Source: Helichrysum umbraculigerum (lineage: Eukaryota > Streptophyta > Magnoliopsida > Asterales > Asteraceae). From it: 64,000 nt of DNA. The position numbers and the translations under genes were made by a program. The stretch is taken from the NCBI GenBank assembly GCA_949592205.1, contig CATIUR010000004.1:93084337-93148336 (forward strand), written 5' to 3'. The notes under the pieces were generated by a model. That model had not been told where the DNA came from. It saw only the letters and a list, made by a program, of their open reading frames with translations, and searched no databases. Each line of letters starts with the position of its first letter. Position 1 is the stretch's first letter. Positions 41,357-54,560 of the stretch are shown here, piece by piece.

Positions 41357-41515
41357 ATAGATTTGGGTGAATTGAACATTTGACAAGTGTTCAATCCCAA
41401 ATCAAATTGTGTAGTCAAACATTCCAGGGAGTGGGGATTTAGCTATGATATGTGAATTGGTTAGTATTAAGGTACTAACGACTAACAGGATGTGAGATGT
41501 GTTGTGGTGCAGGAA

Positions 41516-43486
41516 ATGGCAGATAATAAAAACCCGACCGTTACTCCAAATAGTGTTTCTAGAACAAATGTTTCCCCTCCTGCGAACCAGAATGATAGAC
41601 AAGGTCAAACTGGTACTTCATTTTCGGCTGAATATTTAAGCCAAGATGAATATGTGTTACAACTCGAGGATGAATTGAATAGACTTAGGGATGTAGAACA
41701 ACAGTTCATGCGAGAGCAACAAGCTAGAACATCCCAGCAAGTCTCACAGTCTTTACCACCGTTTGTTAGCACAATATCACCTCCCGTGGTGACATCGCAG
41801 ATACCTACGTCTCTGCCTTATTACCACCAACAACAGCATTATGGAAATTATCAGACATCAGCTCCTTTTTCTTCTTCTGGGCCATCGGGTTATCAGCTTC
41901 CGATTTTTCCTCCTTAACATCAATCGAGATTATGTTCTTTTAAGACTTTTAAATCTTGTGGACCATCTGATTACTCCGGTAGTACAAATCCCTCTGTTAC
42001 TTTGGATTGGTTGAGGGATGTAGAAAGAAAATTTGAGGTATGCCGGTGTGAGGAAGAAAGCAAGGTTCCTTTTGCAGTACAGCTTCTCAAAGGTCCGACT
42101 ATGACATGGTGGGATTCCATTACTTCTGTCTTGACATCGCAACAAGGGGCGTCGATTAGATGGTCTGACTTTTACAATGAAGTATGTAAGCAATATTGCT
42201 CGGGTTTTGATATGGCACGTATTCGAAGGGAATTTTTGGATTTACACTTGACGGATAATATGACTATTGATGAGCTCATTTCCCAGTTCTCGGAGAAGTT
42301 AAGGTTTGTTCAACAATGGGTCCCTACATAAAGGACCCAGGTGGAGCAGTTTGTTGAAGCTCTACCTCCCAGCTATAGGACCACTGTAAGATTAGCGGGT
42401 TCTCTTACCCAAGCATTTTCTTTAACCCGTTCAGTGGATGGTGACATTCGGGCTCAAGATTTGAGTATTAAGGAAAGGTCCCCAGTGAAACCCAAAGGTG
42501 AATCTACGGCTTGTCAAGGGAAGAAGAAATGGCAAGGAAATCATCAGAACAGAAAACAAAATACTAGTGGGGGTACAGTGGATAAATCCAATTGGTGCCA
42601 GAACTGTAAATCTAGGCACGCCTGTCATTGCACTCCTTGGACAGCTAGGTGCATCAAATGTGGACAGTTCGGACACCATATCAAGGATTGCGCGTTCCCA
42701 AATCATGTATGTTGGAATTGCCACAAACAGGGGCACCGTTCGGGTTTGTGTCCGGAGGCGGGGAGACAGAAAACGGGTTCGGTCACGGGGTCTTCATCTT
42801 CTGGCCAGAAAACAAAGAATCCACCGTCTGCAACTGGCAGGGCTTTTCTAATGACAGCTGATGAAGCTGTCCGAACTGAAGACGTCATAACTGGTACCTT
42901 TCTTATAAAATTTGTACCGGCTTGTGTTCTATTTGATTCAAGAGCAAATTGCTCTTTTATATCCATGCAATTCTGTGAAAGACTGAAATTGACTCCCACA
43001 TGTATTTTAAATCCTATTGAGGTTGAGGTAGCAAATGGTAAAATGGTTCCGGTTACCACATCGGTGACTGGAGCTAGCATTTTGATTGAGGGTCATAGTT
43101 TCCCTGTTTCCTTTCTATTAATGCCCATTCCCGGTTTTGATGTGGTTCTAGGCATGGATTGGTTAAGTGAGAACAAAGCAAATATAGATTGTCATAGGAA
43201 GTTAATAAAGATCCCAATCTCTGATAAATCATGTATTGTGGCTCGAGGAGAAAGGGAGAAAGGCAAAATTCCTTTGATTTCTATGATGAAAGCTAGAAAA
43301 TCTCTAGCTAGGGGTTGTGACTCGTACCTAGCCTATGTGGTAGATGCTAAGCTAGAAAAGAAGTCTATTCCGGAGGTTCGTGTGGTTTTTGAATATCCAG
43401 ATGTCATCCCTAATGAATTACCTGGTTTGCCCCCTATTAGGGATGTAGAATATCATATTGATTTGATTCCCGGCTCTACCCTGTAG
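41516..43486 (+). pseudogene. gag-pr: Gag-protease of element VI, with two in-frame stops and a frameshift at its end
   Basis: One frame from ATG at 41516, interrupted by TAA at 41915-41917 and TAA at 42329-42331. Parts in order: N-terminal coiled segment (LEDELNRLRDVEQQF), capsid region (about 41990-42400, with MTWWDSI), three zinc knuckles (CQNCKSRHACHC, CIKCGQFGHHIKDC, CWNCHKQGHRSGLC), then the protease (42880-43170). The active-site triplet reads DSR where DSG or DTG is expected, which would inactivate it; DVVLGMDWL follows as usual. A one-base loss near 43482 moves the downstream RT out of frame and makes the TAG at 43484-43486. Confidence 0.9.
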
Positions 43487-46260
43487 CTAAAGCACCTTAT
43501 AGATTAGCTCCCTCCAAAATCCGTGAAATGATGAGTCAGATTCAAGAGTTATTAGATAAAGGGTTTATTAGACCGAGTTCTTCTCCTTGGGGCGCACCGG
43601 TATTGTTTGTTAAAAAGAAAGATGTTACCCTTAGAATGTGTATCGATTACAGGGAATTGAATAAAAGAATAGTTAAGAATAAGTACCATTTGCCTTGAAT
43701 AGATGAATTGTTTGATCAATTGCAAGGGTCCTCTTATTTCTCTAAAATCGATTTGAGATCGGGTTATCACCAGGTACGGGTTCATGAGGATGATATTTCA
43801 AAGACTGCTTTTCGTGCGCGATATGGCCATTATGAGTTTCTTGTTATGCCTTTTGGGTTGACTAATGCTCCGGCAGTTTTCATAGATTTGATGAATAGAG
43901 TTTGTCGACCTTTTCTTGATAAGTTTGTTATCGTATTTATTGATGATATCTTGGTTTATTCTAAGTCTGAATCCGATCATGAGATACACTTGCGTATGGT
44001 TCTTGACACTTTGAGAAAGGAGAAATTATATGCTAAATTTTCAAAATGTGAGTTTTGGCTCCGTGAGGTCCAGTTTTTGGGACACATTATTTGTGAGGAT
44101 GGGGTAAAAGTGGATCCATCAAAAATTGAGGCCGTTATGAATTGGCAAGCTCCTAAGTCTCCGTCTGAGATTAAGAGTTTTATGGGGTTAGCGGGCTACT
44201 ATCGTAAGTTCATTAGAGATTTTTCTAAGATTGCGGGTCCCTTGACTAAATTGACCCGAAAGGATGTGAAATTTCAGTGGACTGAGCAACAAGAGTCATC
44301 TTTTCAAACTTTGAAGCAGTTAGTGTGTCAGGCTCCGGTTTTAGCATTACCTGATGGGCCCGATGATTTTATTGTGTATTGTGACACTTCTTCTGCGGGC
44401 TTAGGTTGTGTTTTGATGCAACGTGACCGTGCTATTTCCTATGCTTCACGTCAATTGAAACCTCATGAGACAAATTATCCTACCCATGACCTTGAGCTTG
44501 CGGCTGTGGTTTTCGCCTTGAAAATTTAGAGACATTACCTTTATGGTACGAAATGTGTTATTTGTACGGATCACAAAATTCTTCAATATATGTTTTCACA
44601 GAAAGAGCTCAACATGCGTCAAAGGCGATGGTTGGAATTAATTAAGGATTATGATTGCGAGATTCGTTACCACCCGGGTAAGGCCAATGTTGTGGCGGAT
44701 GCATTAAGTCGGAAAGGAAAATCAGAAAAAGTGCATTTCATGCGGTTAGAGGTTTCCTCAGATTTAATTGATCAGTTAAAATCTGCACAAATGGAGGCAT
44801 TGATGGATAATAACTTGAAATCCAAGGTTATGCTTAAAAGAAAGGATTTGTTAGTTGATGACTCACGTGGACTAAAGACTTTTCAATCTAGAGTCTGGGT
44901 TCCTTTGCTTGGTGGTCTTCGAGATGTGATCTTATTAGAAGCTCACAAATCTAAACTATCGATTCATCCCGGGAGTACCAAAATGTATCACGATTTAAAA
45001 CCTTTGTATTGGTGGCCTACTTTGAAATTGGATGTAGCTCGATTCGTGGAATCTTGCCATATTTGCTCGTAAGTAAAAGCCGAACATCAAAAACCATATG
45101 GAGCTTTGAAACAACTTGAGATTCCTGAGTGGAAATGGGAGCATGTAACCATGGATTTTGTGACCAAATTACCTCAAACGGTTAAGGGTAATGATATGAT
45201 TTGGGTAATTATCGATAGATTGACCAAAAGTGCTCACTTTCTTGCCACTAGTGAGACAGCATCTTTGGGTAAACTGGCGCAGTTGTACATTAATGAGGTT
45301 GTGTCAAGGCATGGGATTCCGTTGTCTATAGTTTCTGATAGAGATTCTTGGTTTGCTTCTGGGTTTTGGTAGAGTCTACAACGGGAAATGGGTACTAGAG
45401 TCAATTTGAGCACTGCTTACCATCCCCAGACAGATGGTCAGTATGAGCGGACTATTCAGACTCTCGAGGACATGTTAAGGGCTTATGTGTTAGAATTTGG
45501 TGGGTCTTGGGATTCTCACTTTCCGTTGGTAGAATTCGCTTATAACAATTCTTTTCACTCCAGTATAGGCATGCCACCCTATGAAATGTTGTATGGTCGT
45601 CGATGTAGAACACCCACTTGTTGGTTAGAGGCGGGTGAGAAACAATGTGTGGGTCCTAAGATAGTACAGATTACAGCCGATAAGGTAGCTATAGCCCGTG
45701 ATAGGTTAAAAGTTGCCCGTGATAGACAGAAACAATATGCAGATCTGCGTCGTCGACCCGTTTTGTTTGTAGAGGGTGAATTGGTTTACTTGAAAGTTTC
45801 GCCTTGGAAAGGTGTTATTCGGTTTGGTAAACGTGGTAAACTTGCCGCTAGATACATTGGCCAATTTAGAATTCCGCATGTGGTTAATGATAAAACTGTG
45901 TCGTTAGATCTTCCTCCTGAATTAGCGGGTATTCATGATACCTTCAACGTGTGTTACTTAAGGAAATGCAATGTGGAGGACCAATCCCAAGTTCTTCCAT
46001 TGCAAGACTTACGTGTTGACCAAAGTCAAAGACTAGTAGAGGAATCCGTAGAGCTTTTAGACCGTAAGGTAACTAAACTTCGGAGGAAGGATATTCCCAT
46101 GGTATTAGTTAAGTGGAATCATAGTTTGGGACCAAACCTTACGTGGGAGACCGAGTCTAGCATGAGGACGCGATATCCTAGTCTTTTGAGCACGGCGAGA
46201 TTTCGGGGACGAAATCTTCTTAAGGAGGGAAGATTTGTAACATCCTCGATTTGGGCCTAG
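43484..46260 (+). pseudogene. pol: Pol of element VI: RT, RNase H, integrase, chromodomain-like tail; four stops
   Basis: Frame continuing after the shift. RT with a CIDYRELN block, KIDLRSGYHQ, MPFGLTNAP and catalytic FIDDILVYS (about 43940); RNase H with an IVYCD motif (44370); integrase zinc-binding region (about 44940-45070), catalytic core with MDFVTKLP and the HPQTDGQYER block; then a C-terminal part ending in a chromodomain-like segment (about 46060-46190, VKWN and LTWE). Stops: TGA at 43696-43698, TAG at 44527-44529, TAA at 45070-45072, TAG at 45370-45372. All can be explained by C-to-T or G-to-A changes. The final TAG (46258-46260) lies 22 bases inside the 3' LTR. Confidence 0.9.
46221..46235 (+). 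promoter_or_regulatory. Polypurine tract of element VI
   Basis: TAAGGAGGGAAGATT before the LTR start TGTAACATCC, preceded by GGGGACGAAATC. Confidence 0.85.
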
Positions 46261-47079
46261 TAGAAATTCGGTATTTTCCTTACTTTATTCGTATTTAAAT
46301 TGTATTTAGAAATAATTTGGCTTTATTGAGAAATTGAAATTTATTAGTCAAATGGTGAAAAGACTTATTGTGATAAATAAATTAGTATTTGTTTTAAATT
46401 AATTTAGCTGTTGGTATAATAAAACTTATTTCTCGCAAATGGGTTATAGGTTCCAGATAATAGATTTAAAAGGGGTATAATTTATACTGCTTTATACTTG
46501 GGTTAAAAGTGTTGGTCGGCCTTTATTTCCTCCATTTCCTGACTTTGATCAAAAACCACCAAGAACACACACACACCCTCACTTGGAAATTAAAAGAGAA
46601 ATCAAAGTGAAATCATCAAACAAATCATCAATTGAAGCTGTGATTCTGTGCTATAATCTGGTTTTCATCATCTTCTTCCTTCTAGCATCTCCATTGTAAA
46701 CATGACTAACCCATTTTCATGTTTGTGCTTGAATTGGTGGAATTAGGTTAAACTAATAAGGAAATGGAGTAAATTCATGCTTGAATGTGATTGTGTGATG
46801 ATTCTTAACTGATTTCATGCTCATCTAAGAATGAATCAATGGTGCTTTCATGTTTCAAATTTAATGAAATTGGGTTTGGTTAAAATTAGGTTAGATTACA
46901 TGTGCATGTCGAGGATTTAAAGCTTGATGATATTAATTGTTGTTGTGTTATGCTTATAGGTGATACTTGATGTAAATTACTGAATAAATTCGTGTATTGT
47001 GACAGAATTGTGTGAAATTGGGTTTTTGGTTCAAGCTGAAAATGTTGCAGGTTTGGGTTTTGTTGCTGGAAAACGCACG

Positions 47080-47336
47080 AACGCGATCCTGGCACTTTGT
47101 CCGGATCGCGTTTCATAGTTAAAACTTGTTACATAATGATTTTGTCCTTGGTAACGCGATCTAGCTCCACTTTTTCTGGATCGCGTTGGTCTGTGTAAAA
47201 TAAAGTCGGATTGATTTTGTTCATGGGAACGCGATCCAGCCACCCCTAACCCGGATCGCGTTCGCAAGTGAAAAACGGTAACAGAATGTTTTGTACTGAG
47301 GAACGCGATCCAGCCACCCCTAACACGGATCGCGTT
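47080..47336 (+). repeat. Four hairpin units AACGCGATCC ... GGATCGCGTT (3' LTR)
   Basis: Units start near 47080, 47153, 47228 and 47302 (spacing 73-75 bp), at 0.84-1.1 kb into the LTR, downstream of the AT-rich start region, so probably in the transcribed leader. Confidence 0.9.
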
Positions 47337-47421
47337 TGCATGTGATAAATTGACGAATTTGATAACTTGTGACTTGTGTGCTTATGTTATTTAACTAGTA
47401 ATGAAAGTATAATATAAGCAA

Positions 47422-47426
47422 TTATT
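47422..47426. repeat. Target-site duplication of element VII, left copy (TTATT)
   Basis: TTATT directly before the LTR; identical copy at 55318-55322. The uninterrupted site is seen in the other LTR of element VI (AATTATTTGACATTG near 40462). Confidence 0.95.
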
Positions 47427-48183
47427 TGTTGGAATCAATGTTCTCGGGTTGGCTTCGGGTTTGACCGTGGTACATATGATTCAAAGATATGCCCATGACA
47501 TAATAATACAAAGTCCATTTATCCTATTCGGTCACACGCAAAGGCCGGTCGAAAATCGTTCAATATGTTTTTGTACATGAGATTAGCTAACTAGACATTT
47601 GTTAATGGTCTAAATAATTAGCTAAGTTGAGTTGGTTTAATTAATTAGTTATACTAATAACTAGTAATTAATTAAACATAATAAAAGATTCCATGCATTT
47701 ATGTTCTCAAGAATGCATGTAAAGGAAAATGATTTATCTTGAATCTTTTATAAGACTCAACCTCCTCATTTTTTTAAAAAAACACACTTTCCACTTTCTC
47801 TTTGTCTCTCTAACCCACGGTTTTCTCTTAAGAGAAAACCGCAAAATCAGTCCGAAATCTCAAGACTTTGAGGATTTCGGATACGCAACACACAAAGGCG
47901 TGGTGTTGCGATTTCGTGGAGATAAAGAGTTGTTCAAGGAGCTGGAATTTGGTGACCGAAAGCATACATTCGAGATCGGAACTTTGGGTGTCTCCCTGAT
48001 AGAGAGGTTCTCGTTTGAACCTAAAACTGTATCGATCGGAATCACGCTTCAAGGGTATGATTCTTGTTCTAATCTCTCTAGTAGCTATTGTTTTGTGCAT
48101 GTCGATTATATGAAGGAGTTCGGGTTTTAAATCTCGTTTTGTAACCCGTGTTGTCCTCTGCGCGTTCGCCCCGAACTCCGACA
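47427..48183 (+). repeat. 5' LTR of element VII (757 bp)
   Basis: TGTTGGAATC to AACTCCGACA. A frame at 47729-48130 lies inside the LTR and is not supported as a gene. Confidence 0.93.
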
Positions 48184-48184
48184 T

Positions 48185-48196
48185 TGGTATTAGAGC
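48185..48196 (+). promoter_or_regulatory. Primer binding site of element VII
   Basis: TGGTATTAGAGC, one C-to-T difference from the usual tRNA-iMet site. Confidence 0.85.
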
Positions 48197-49699
48197 CACC
48201 TTGTACAAACTTTAGCTCATGAATCTATCGATTGATTGCTTCGAAATGCATGTACCATGGCTGTTTTTTCGGACTGATTTTGGACAGATTCTTGGTCCGA
48301 AACTTTTTGGCATTATCCGTCATAAAATGGTTTTGCATGTGTATAAAAATGATAGATCTTTAAACTTGTTAAAAATCAGAAAATCGTTTTTGTTCATATG
48401 TTTATTTCGGACTGATTTGGACTGATTTTGTATTCGGTTTTAGATTGAATGTAAACAGCCCCTTTTGAGTCTTCAAATGTTACATTAGTAGATATAACAA
48501 AGTGTTAAAAGGGCTGTTTTTAATAACTAGTAACCGAGTCGAAATTTTAGCCTTTGTCGAATGGTACATGAGATTTTGAAACATTCGTATGATGATATTT
48601 GGTATGTTTTATGGTTGATTAGATATCGGTAGTAGATGCCCATGGCCTTTTGTGTGATGTTTGGTTGTGTATTATTTATTCGGATGAATGTAATAATTAA
48701 TCAAACGGCTTGCATGTCGTCTTTTAATTTTTAATCATGTATTTGTATAAACGATAAATGTGTCGTTTTCTTTCTATGTATTTGTAATAGTATAGAAAGT
48801 AGAATAGTATTGTTTTAAAATGTAAAGAGACGCCCAAGATTGGAATCACGACGATGATGTTCAAGATGGTGCAAGCGGGTCTCCTTCAAGGATGATGGTT
48901 TAAGTGGGAGCCGTTGCTACTACTTAATTTTGTCCTTAGATTGACCTTGTTTTTCGGTATGTGGCTTACCGGAAAACGCATAGGATTGGCATACTACCGA
49001 TATAAATGCATGTGATGATTATTATTGTTTTGAGTATTTGTCTTGGTTGTGCTAACAAGAAAATTGTTTTAAAACAAAAGGTAATAATCATATATCGGTT
49101 TGGTTATAAAGGATTAACAAACGCGACATAAAATTGGCAAGATTTTAAAATGGTATAAAATGTTTTTGCTAATACAAAACGAAAACCCGTTTTAAATGTA
49201 AACTTTACACCATCCACGAGTAGTGCACACATTCGAACCTTCTACCTGTTGAAACTCACGATACCCGAGAGTCTTGGGCCGGTTTTCAATTGGGTGTTGG
49301 CAAGGCTGAGGTGAAGTTCGCGATACCCGAGAGTCTTGGGCCGGATTTCACGTGTATCTATCATGGACAGTTTACAATCTGGACTTGTGTTTCCGCGGCA
49401 TACCCGGCACAAGAAAGGGTTGGCGTAGAAGGGATTAAACATGTCAATTGATATAATGGATTATCATTGAATCCCGCAGGAGTCTAAGAATTTCATAATG
49501 GATGAAATTGGTAATATAGTATACCTACCTAATTAGCTTATAACTAATGTTTCCGCGGCATACCCGGCATTACTATAAGTGAAATATGGATCTTAGCCTT
49601 GTTAATTATAATTGTTTTAAATTTTAAAACACACAAGGGTAATTATTTTAACAAGGATTAAATATGTCAGATTAACTTATACAATCTATAAATTGACAG
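48197..49699 (+). other. Long leader of element VII
   Basis: 1.5 kb without a credible gene. Two pairs of repeated words occur near its end: a 24-bp word beginning CGATACCCGAGAGTC (49259-49282 and 49321-49344) and a 22-bp word beginning TGTTTCCGCGGCATA (49388-49409 and 49548-49569). Confidence 0.7.
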
Positions 49700-52600
49700 A
49701 TGTCTGCAACAAACACAAACTCTGCTTCCTCATCTATTTCTACTTTTTGCCTAAAAGGGCTTCTTGAGAAGGATAAACTTAATGGATTGAACTTCATTGA
49801 CTGGCTTCGCAACCTGAGGATTGTTCTCAGGATGGAAGGTAAGATCAGGGCAATTGAGGAACCCCTACCCGCTGAGCCACAGGCGAGAGCTACTCAGGTA
49901 GTTCGGGATGAGTTTGAAAAACGTCGTACCGAATCTAATGAGGTAGCCTGCTTAATGTTGGCGACCATGACTCCAGAACTCCAAAAGGGTTTGGAAACCT
50001 TAGGGTCGTATGACATGCTTACACAACTGAAAGACATGTTTCAAGTGCAAGCAAAGCAGGAACGATTTGACACCGTCAAGTCACTCGTCTGTTGCAAAAT
50101 GGCAGCAGGCAGCAGCGTTAGTGTCCATGTACTCAAGATGAAAGGGTATATAGACCAGCTAGAGCATCTTGGTTTTCCCATAAGTCAGAAGCTTGCTACG
50201 GACTTTATCCTGAACTCGCTGACTAGTTCTTTTGACTCGTTTGTATTGAACTACAATATGAACAGTATGGAGAAAACCATTATGGAGCTCCATGGCATGC
50301 TGAAGACCGCTGAGTCTAACATGGCCAAGGCTAAACCTGCTGCTGATGTTTTGTCCATAAAGGAAGGAGGGATCAAGAAGAAGAAGAAAGGAACCAAATC
50401 CAAGGGTAAAGACAAGGTTGGAACTCCAAGTTCCAATCCCAAACCTAAGCCCAAGGGTGTTACTTCCACGTCTTCTGCTAAGATCCCACATGCCAAGGAT
50501 CCTAAGGAGGCCACATGTTTCCATTGTGGGGAGAAAGGACATTGGAGGCGTGCATGTACTAAATACTTGAATGAACTCAATGCACTACGGGCTAGTGGTG
50601 TTGGCAATCCTTCGGGTATGTTCATGATTGAACTAAACAATACTTCTACTTCTAATTCCTGGGTATTGGACACAGGTTGTGGTACTCACATTTGTACAAA
50701 TGTGCAGGGACTAACAAGAAGTAGAAAGCTACGGACTGGGGAGCTTGATCTAATCATGGGGAACAAGAATGTTGCCTCAGTTGAAATGATTGGAGATTAC
50801 AAGCTTCATTTTGATTCTAGTTTATGTATTGTTTTGAAAAATGTTTGCTATAGTGCCGATATGGCAAGAAATATTATGTCATTTAATGCTTTATTTAAGG
50901 ATGGTTTTGATTATAAGTTTGATAATGGATCAATACTAGTCTATAAGGATGAAATATTTTACTTTAAGGCTAGTCCTTGTAGAGGCATATTAGAAACCAC
51001 CATAAAATTAAATGACAATTCAATCTATAATGTTGGTTCATCCAAAGATGGTTTTGATAAATCGTATCTATGGCATTGTCGTTTGGGCCACATAAGCAAG
51101 AAACGCATCGCAAAACTCCAGTTGGATGGAATTTTGGAATCATTTGATATTACATCATGTGATGACTGCGAATCCTGCTTATTGGGCAAAATGACAAAAG
51201 CACCCTTCACAGGAAACTGTGAAAAGAGCAAGGATCTGTTGGAACTTGTACACACCGATGTGTGTGGTCCGTTCAGATCGCCTACTAGACACGGTGAACG
51301 TTACTTTGTTACTTTTACTGATGATTTCAGTAGATATGGTTATGTTTATTTAATTAAACATAAGTCTGAAACTTTTAGAGTGTTCAAGACGTACCAAAAC
51401 GAAGTGTAGAATTAACTGAACAAAAGGATTAAGATTCTCCGATCTGATAGAGGCGGTGAGTATCTTAATCAAGAATTTAGTGATCATCTAAGGGATTGTG
51501 GGATAATCTCACAATTAACTCCTCCAAGGACACCCCAACATAACGGTGTGTCTGAAAGGAGAAATTGAACATTACTTGATATGGTTCGATCCATGATGAG
51601 TCACACAATGCTTCCAATCAGTTTTTGGGGCTATGCCCTAGAAACTGCCGCAAGGATCCTTAACCTCATCCCAACCAAGAAAGTTTCCAAAACACCCTCT
51701 GAGATATGGCATGGAAAGAAAGTTTCATTGTCATATCTAAGAATCTGGGGTTACGAGGCTTATGTGCGTCGTGAGACTCAAGATAAGCTTGAACCCAGAT
51801 CAGAGAAGTGTTTCTTTGTCGGATATCCAGCTAATTCTTATGGATATTTGTTCTACAACCCTACAGAGAACAAAGTCTTTGTGTCTCGAAAGGGAACGTT
51901 CCTTGAAAGGAACATCATATCCAAAGGAATCAGTGGGAGCCCTGTTGACCTTGAAGAAATTCAAGAATCAACCGACATGGAAATTGATAATAACACTGAT
52001 TCTCTTCAGAAGGTCGATGAACCTATTGATGAAGGAGAAACTGACATACAGCCACCACCTGTACGCAGGTCTGATAGAAAGCGACATAGACCCGAAAGAT
52101 ATGATTTACACATATCTGAAGGTGATGAGGCGCAAGTAGATTCTGATGAACCTACATCTTATCAGGAAGCCATGGCAGGCCCTGAGTCTGCTAAATGGCA
52201 GGAGGCTATGGACAGCGAGGTCCAATCCATGAAAGATAACCAAGTTTGGAACTTGGTTGATCATACACCTGGGGTGAAAACCGTTGGGTGTAAATGGGTC
52301 TTCAAGAAGAAGACTGGCATGGATGGGAATGTACACACATTCAAAGCTAGACTGGTGGCTAAGGGTTACACGCAAAGATATGGTGTAGACTACGATGAAA
52401 CTTTTTCACCGGTGGCAATGTTGAAATCCGTTAGAATACTTATTGCCATAGCTGCGTTTTACGACTATGAGATATGGCAAATGGATGTAAAGACTGCTTT
52501 TCTAAATGGTAAGCTAACTGAGGATGTGTTTATGACACAACCTGAGGGTTTTATACATCCTAAGTATCCTAATCATGTGTGCAAGCTTCAAAAATCTATT

Positions 52601-53668
52601 TATGGACTTAAGCAAGCTTCTCGTAGTTGGAATCTTTGCTTTAATGAGAAAATCAAAGAATTTGGTTACATTAGAAGCGAGGATGAACCATGTGTCTATG
52701 TCAGGTCCAGTGGGAGCGTTGTAGTCTTCCTTATATTATATGTCGATGACATATTACTCATTGGAAACGATATCCCGACATTGAAAGATGTCAAAGCTTG
52801 GCTAGGGAAATGTTTCTCAATGAAAGATATGGGAGATGCAGCGTACATTTTGGGAATAAAGATCTATCGTGATAGATCTAGGAGACTAATTGGGCTAAGC
52901 CAAAGTGCATACATAGATAAGATATTGAAGAAATTCAATATGCATGACTCCAAGAAGGGGTATGTTCCTATGAATCCTGGCATGACACTGAGCAAAGCTC
53001 AATGTCCTACATCTGATAAAGAAGTAGCAGTAATGAGTCGTATCCCATACGCTTCGGCTATAGGATCGATCATGTATGCCATGATATGCACTAGGCCTGA
53101 CGTATCATATGCTTTAAGCATGACTAGTCGTTATCAGGCCAAACCTGGGGAAGCTCACTGGATAGTAGTCAAGAACATTCTAAAGTATCTTAGGAGGACT
53201 AAAGAGATGTTCTTGGTCTATGGAGGGAAGGATGAACTGAGTGTAAAAGGATATTCCGATGCTAGCTTCCAATCAGACAGAGATGATTGCTCCTCGCAAT
53301 CAGGGTTTGTGTTTACTCTAAATGGTGGCACAGTTACTTGGAGAAGCTCCAAGCAAAGTACCATTGCAGATTCGACAACAGAGTCTAAGTACATAGCACT
53401 CAGTGAGGCTGCTAAAGAGGCCATGTGGATAAAGAAGTTCATCGGGGATCTAGGTGTAGTTCCCACCATTAATGATCTCCTTGAGATTTTCTGCGACAAT
53501 GAGAGTACGGTTGTCTTAGCTCAAGAACCAAGATCTCAAAAGCGCACACGGCACATACTCAGAAAGTACCATTATGTTCGTCAAGTTGTCGCAGAAGGGG
53601 ATATTGTCATAAGCAGAATAGACACGAGTGAAAACTTGGCTGATCCATTCACCAAGCCTTTGTCATAG
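49700..53668 (+). pseudogene. gag-pol: Gag-pol polyprotein of element VII, near-intact with three clustered stops
   Basis: One frame of about 1320 codons from ATG at 49700. Order: Gag; zinc knuckle CFHCGEKGHWRRAC; protease WVLDTGCGTHIC; pre-integrase HCRLGH...CESCLLGK; integrase core with HTDVCGPF and PQHNGVSERRN; RT from WVFKKK through the catalytic YVDD (about 52740) ; RNase H with GYSDASF and the ADPFTKPLS end. Integrase before RT is the copia order. Stops TAG (51407-51409), TAA (51413-51415) and TGA (51566-51568) all fall in integrase; the rest is uninterrupted, so decay is recent. Confidence 0.93.
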
Positions 53669-54548
53669 ACCAAGCATGATGCTCATCGTAGGTCTATTGG
53701 TGTTCGTGTTATTGATGATTTGCTTTGATTGTATTTTAATAGTTAAGTCTGACGCCTTGAACATTGGATAATAATCTATTACAATTTTTTAGATGATTTT
53801 GTATATGGAGATTATATAATACGCATGACGCGATCATTTCATTGTATATTATCTTGTTCAAATTTTACATGTTTTACACTCCATTGAATATTAATTCATA
53901 AACTTCCACAGTCAGTCATTCTCTACTGGAGGGAGAATTGAATTAAGGCTGCTATGAAGTGTAGTTATATAGGCTTATATGATACTACGTTCATGAGGAA
54001 CTTGATAGTTGATTCAAGGTTCTGGAGTGACCACACTTAGGAATTACTTCATGGTTTTAAGTCAAAAGGTAATTCTAAGATGGCAGCATCTTTATCCTAG
54101 AGCGGAGATACATGAGAATCCTGACACAAATTATGTTGTACTTTAACCTACATCTACCGCTGTGCGTAAATGCCAGTTATAAGGGTGTAGATTGGGTACA
54201 ACATGAGATGTGATGGATGTCTTGTAGTCGAAACAATTTGTTCCTTCTTCTTTAAGCGAGTTGAAGCGATATCACTGGGCCCCTCGATGATTTGCGCTGA
54301 TGTTAACTGCATGGCCATGCTAACTCTGAATCAGTATGATTTCAGTCTATCATGATCACCACAAATCTCTATCGAGAAACATAATCTTGAACGATGTTGA
54401 TTGACACTTAACAATGTCACACGTTCAAAATGATATCTAGAACAAAAGGATAATTGATGTAAATCAACTAATAGGAAATGTAACATGTCGTTGCACTGGT
54501 TACATTTAGTATGTTCTTTTAGACATACAAATACTATTCATGTCTGTG
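53669..54548 (+). other. 3' untranslated region of element VII
   Basis: About 0.9 kb without a credible gene, ending at the polypurine tract. Confidence 0.7.
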
Positions 54549-54560
54549 CAAGTGGGAGTC
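54549..54560 (+). promoter_or_regulatory. Polypurine tract of element VII
   Basis: CAAGTGGGAGTC directly before the LTR; weakly purine-rich. Confidence 0.7.

Larger units (their letters stand above)
46236..47426 (+). repeat. 3' LTR of element VI, first part
   Basis: Starts TGTAACATCCTCG. Interrupted at 47426 by element VII; continues at 55318 or 55323 depending on how the duplicated TTATT is assigned. Confidence 0.9.

Noticed and set aside
47729..48208. Frames of about 130 aa in the LTRs of element VII (also 54863-55318)
   Set aside because: They lie wholly within LTRs, and the frame is broken between the two copies.
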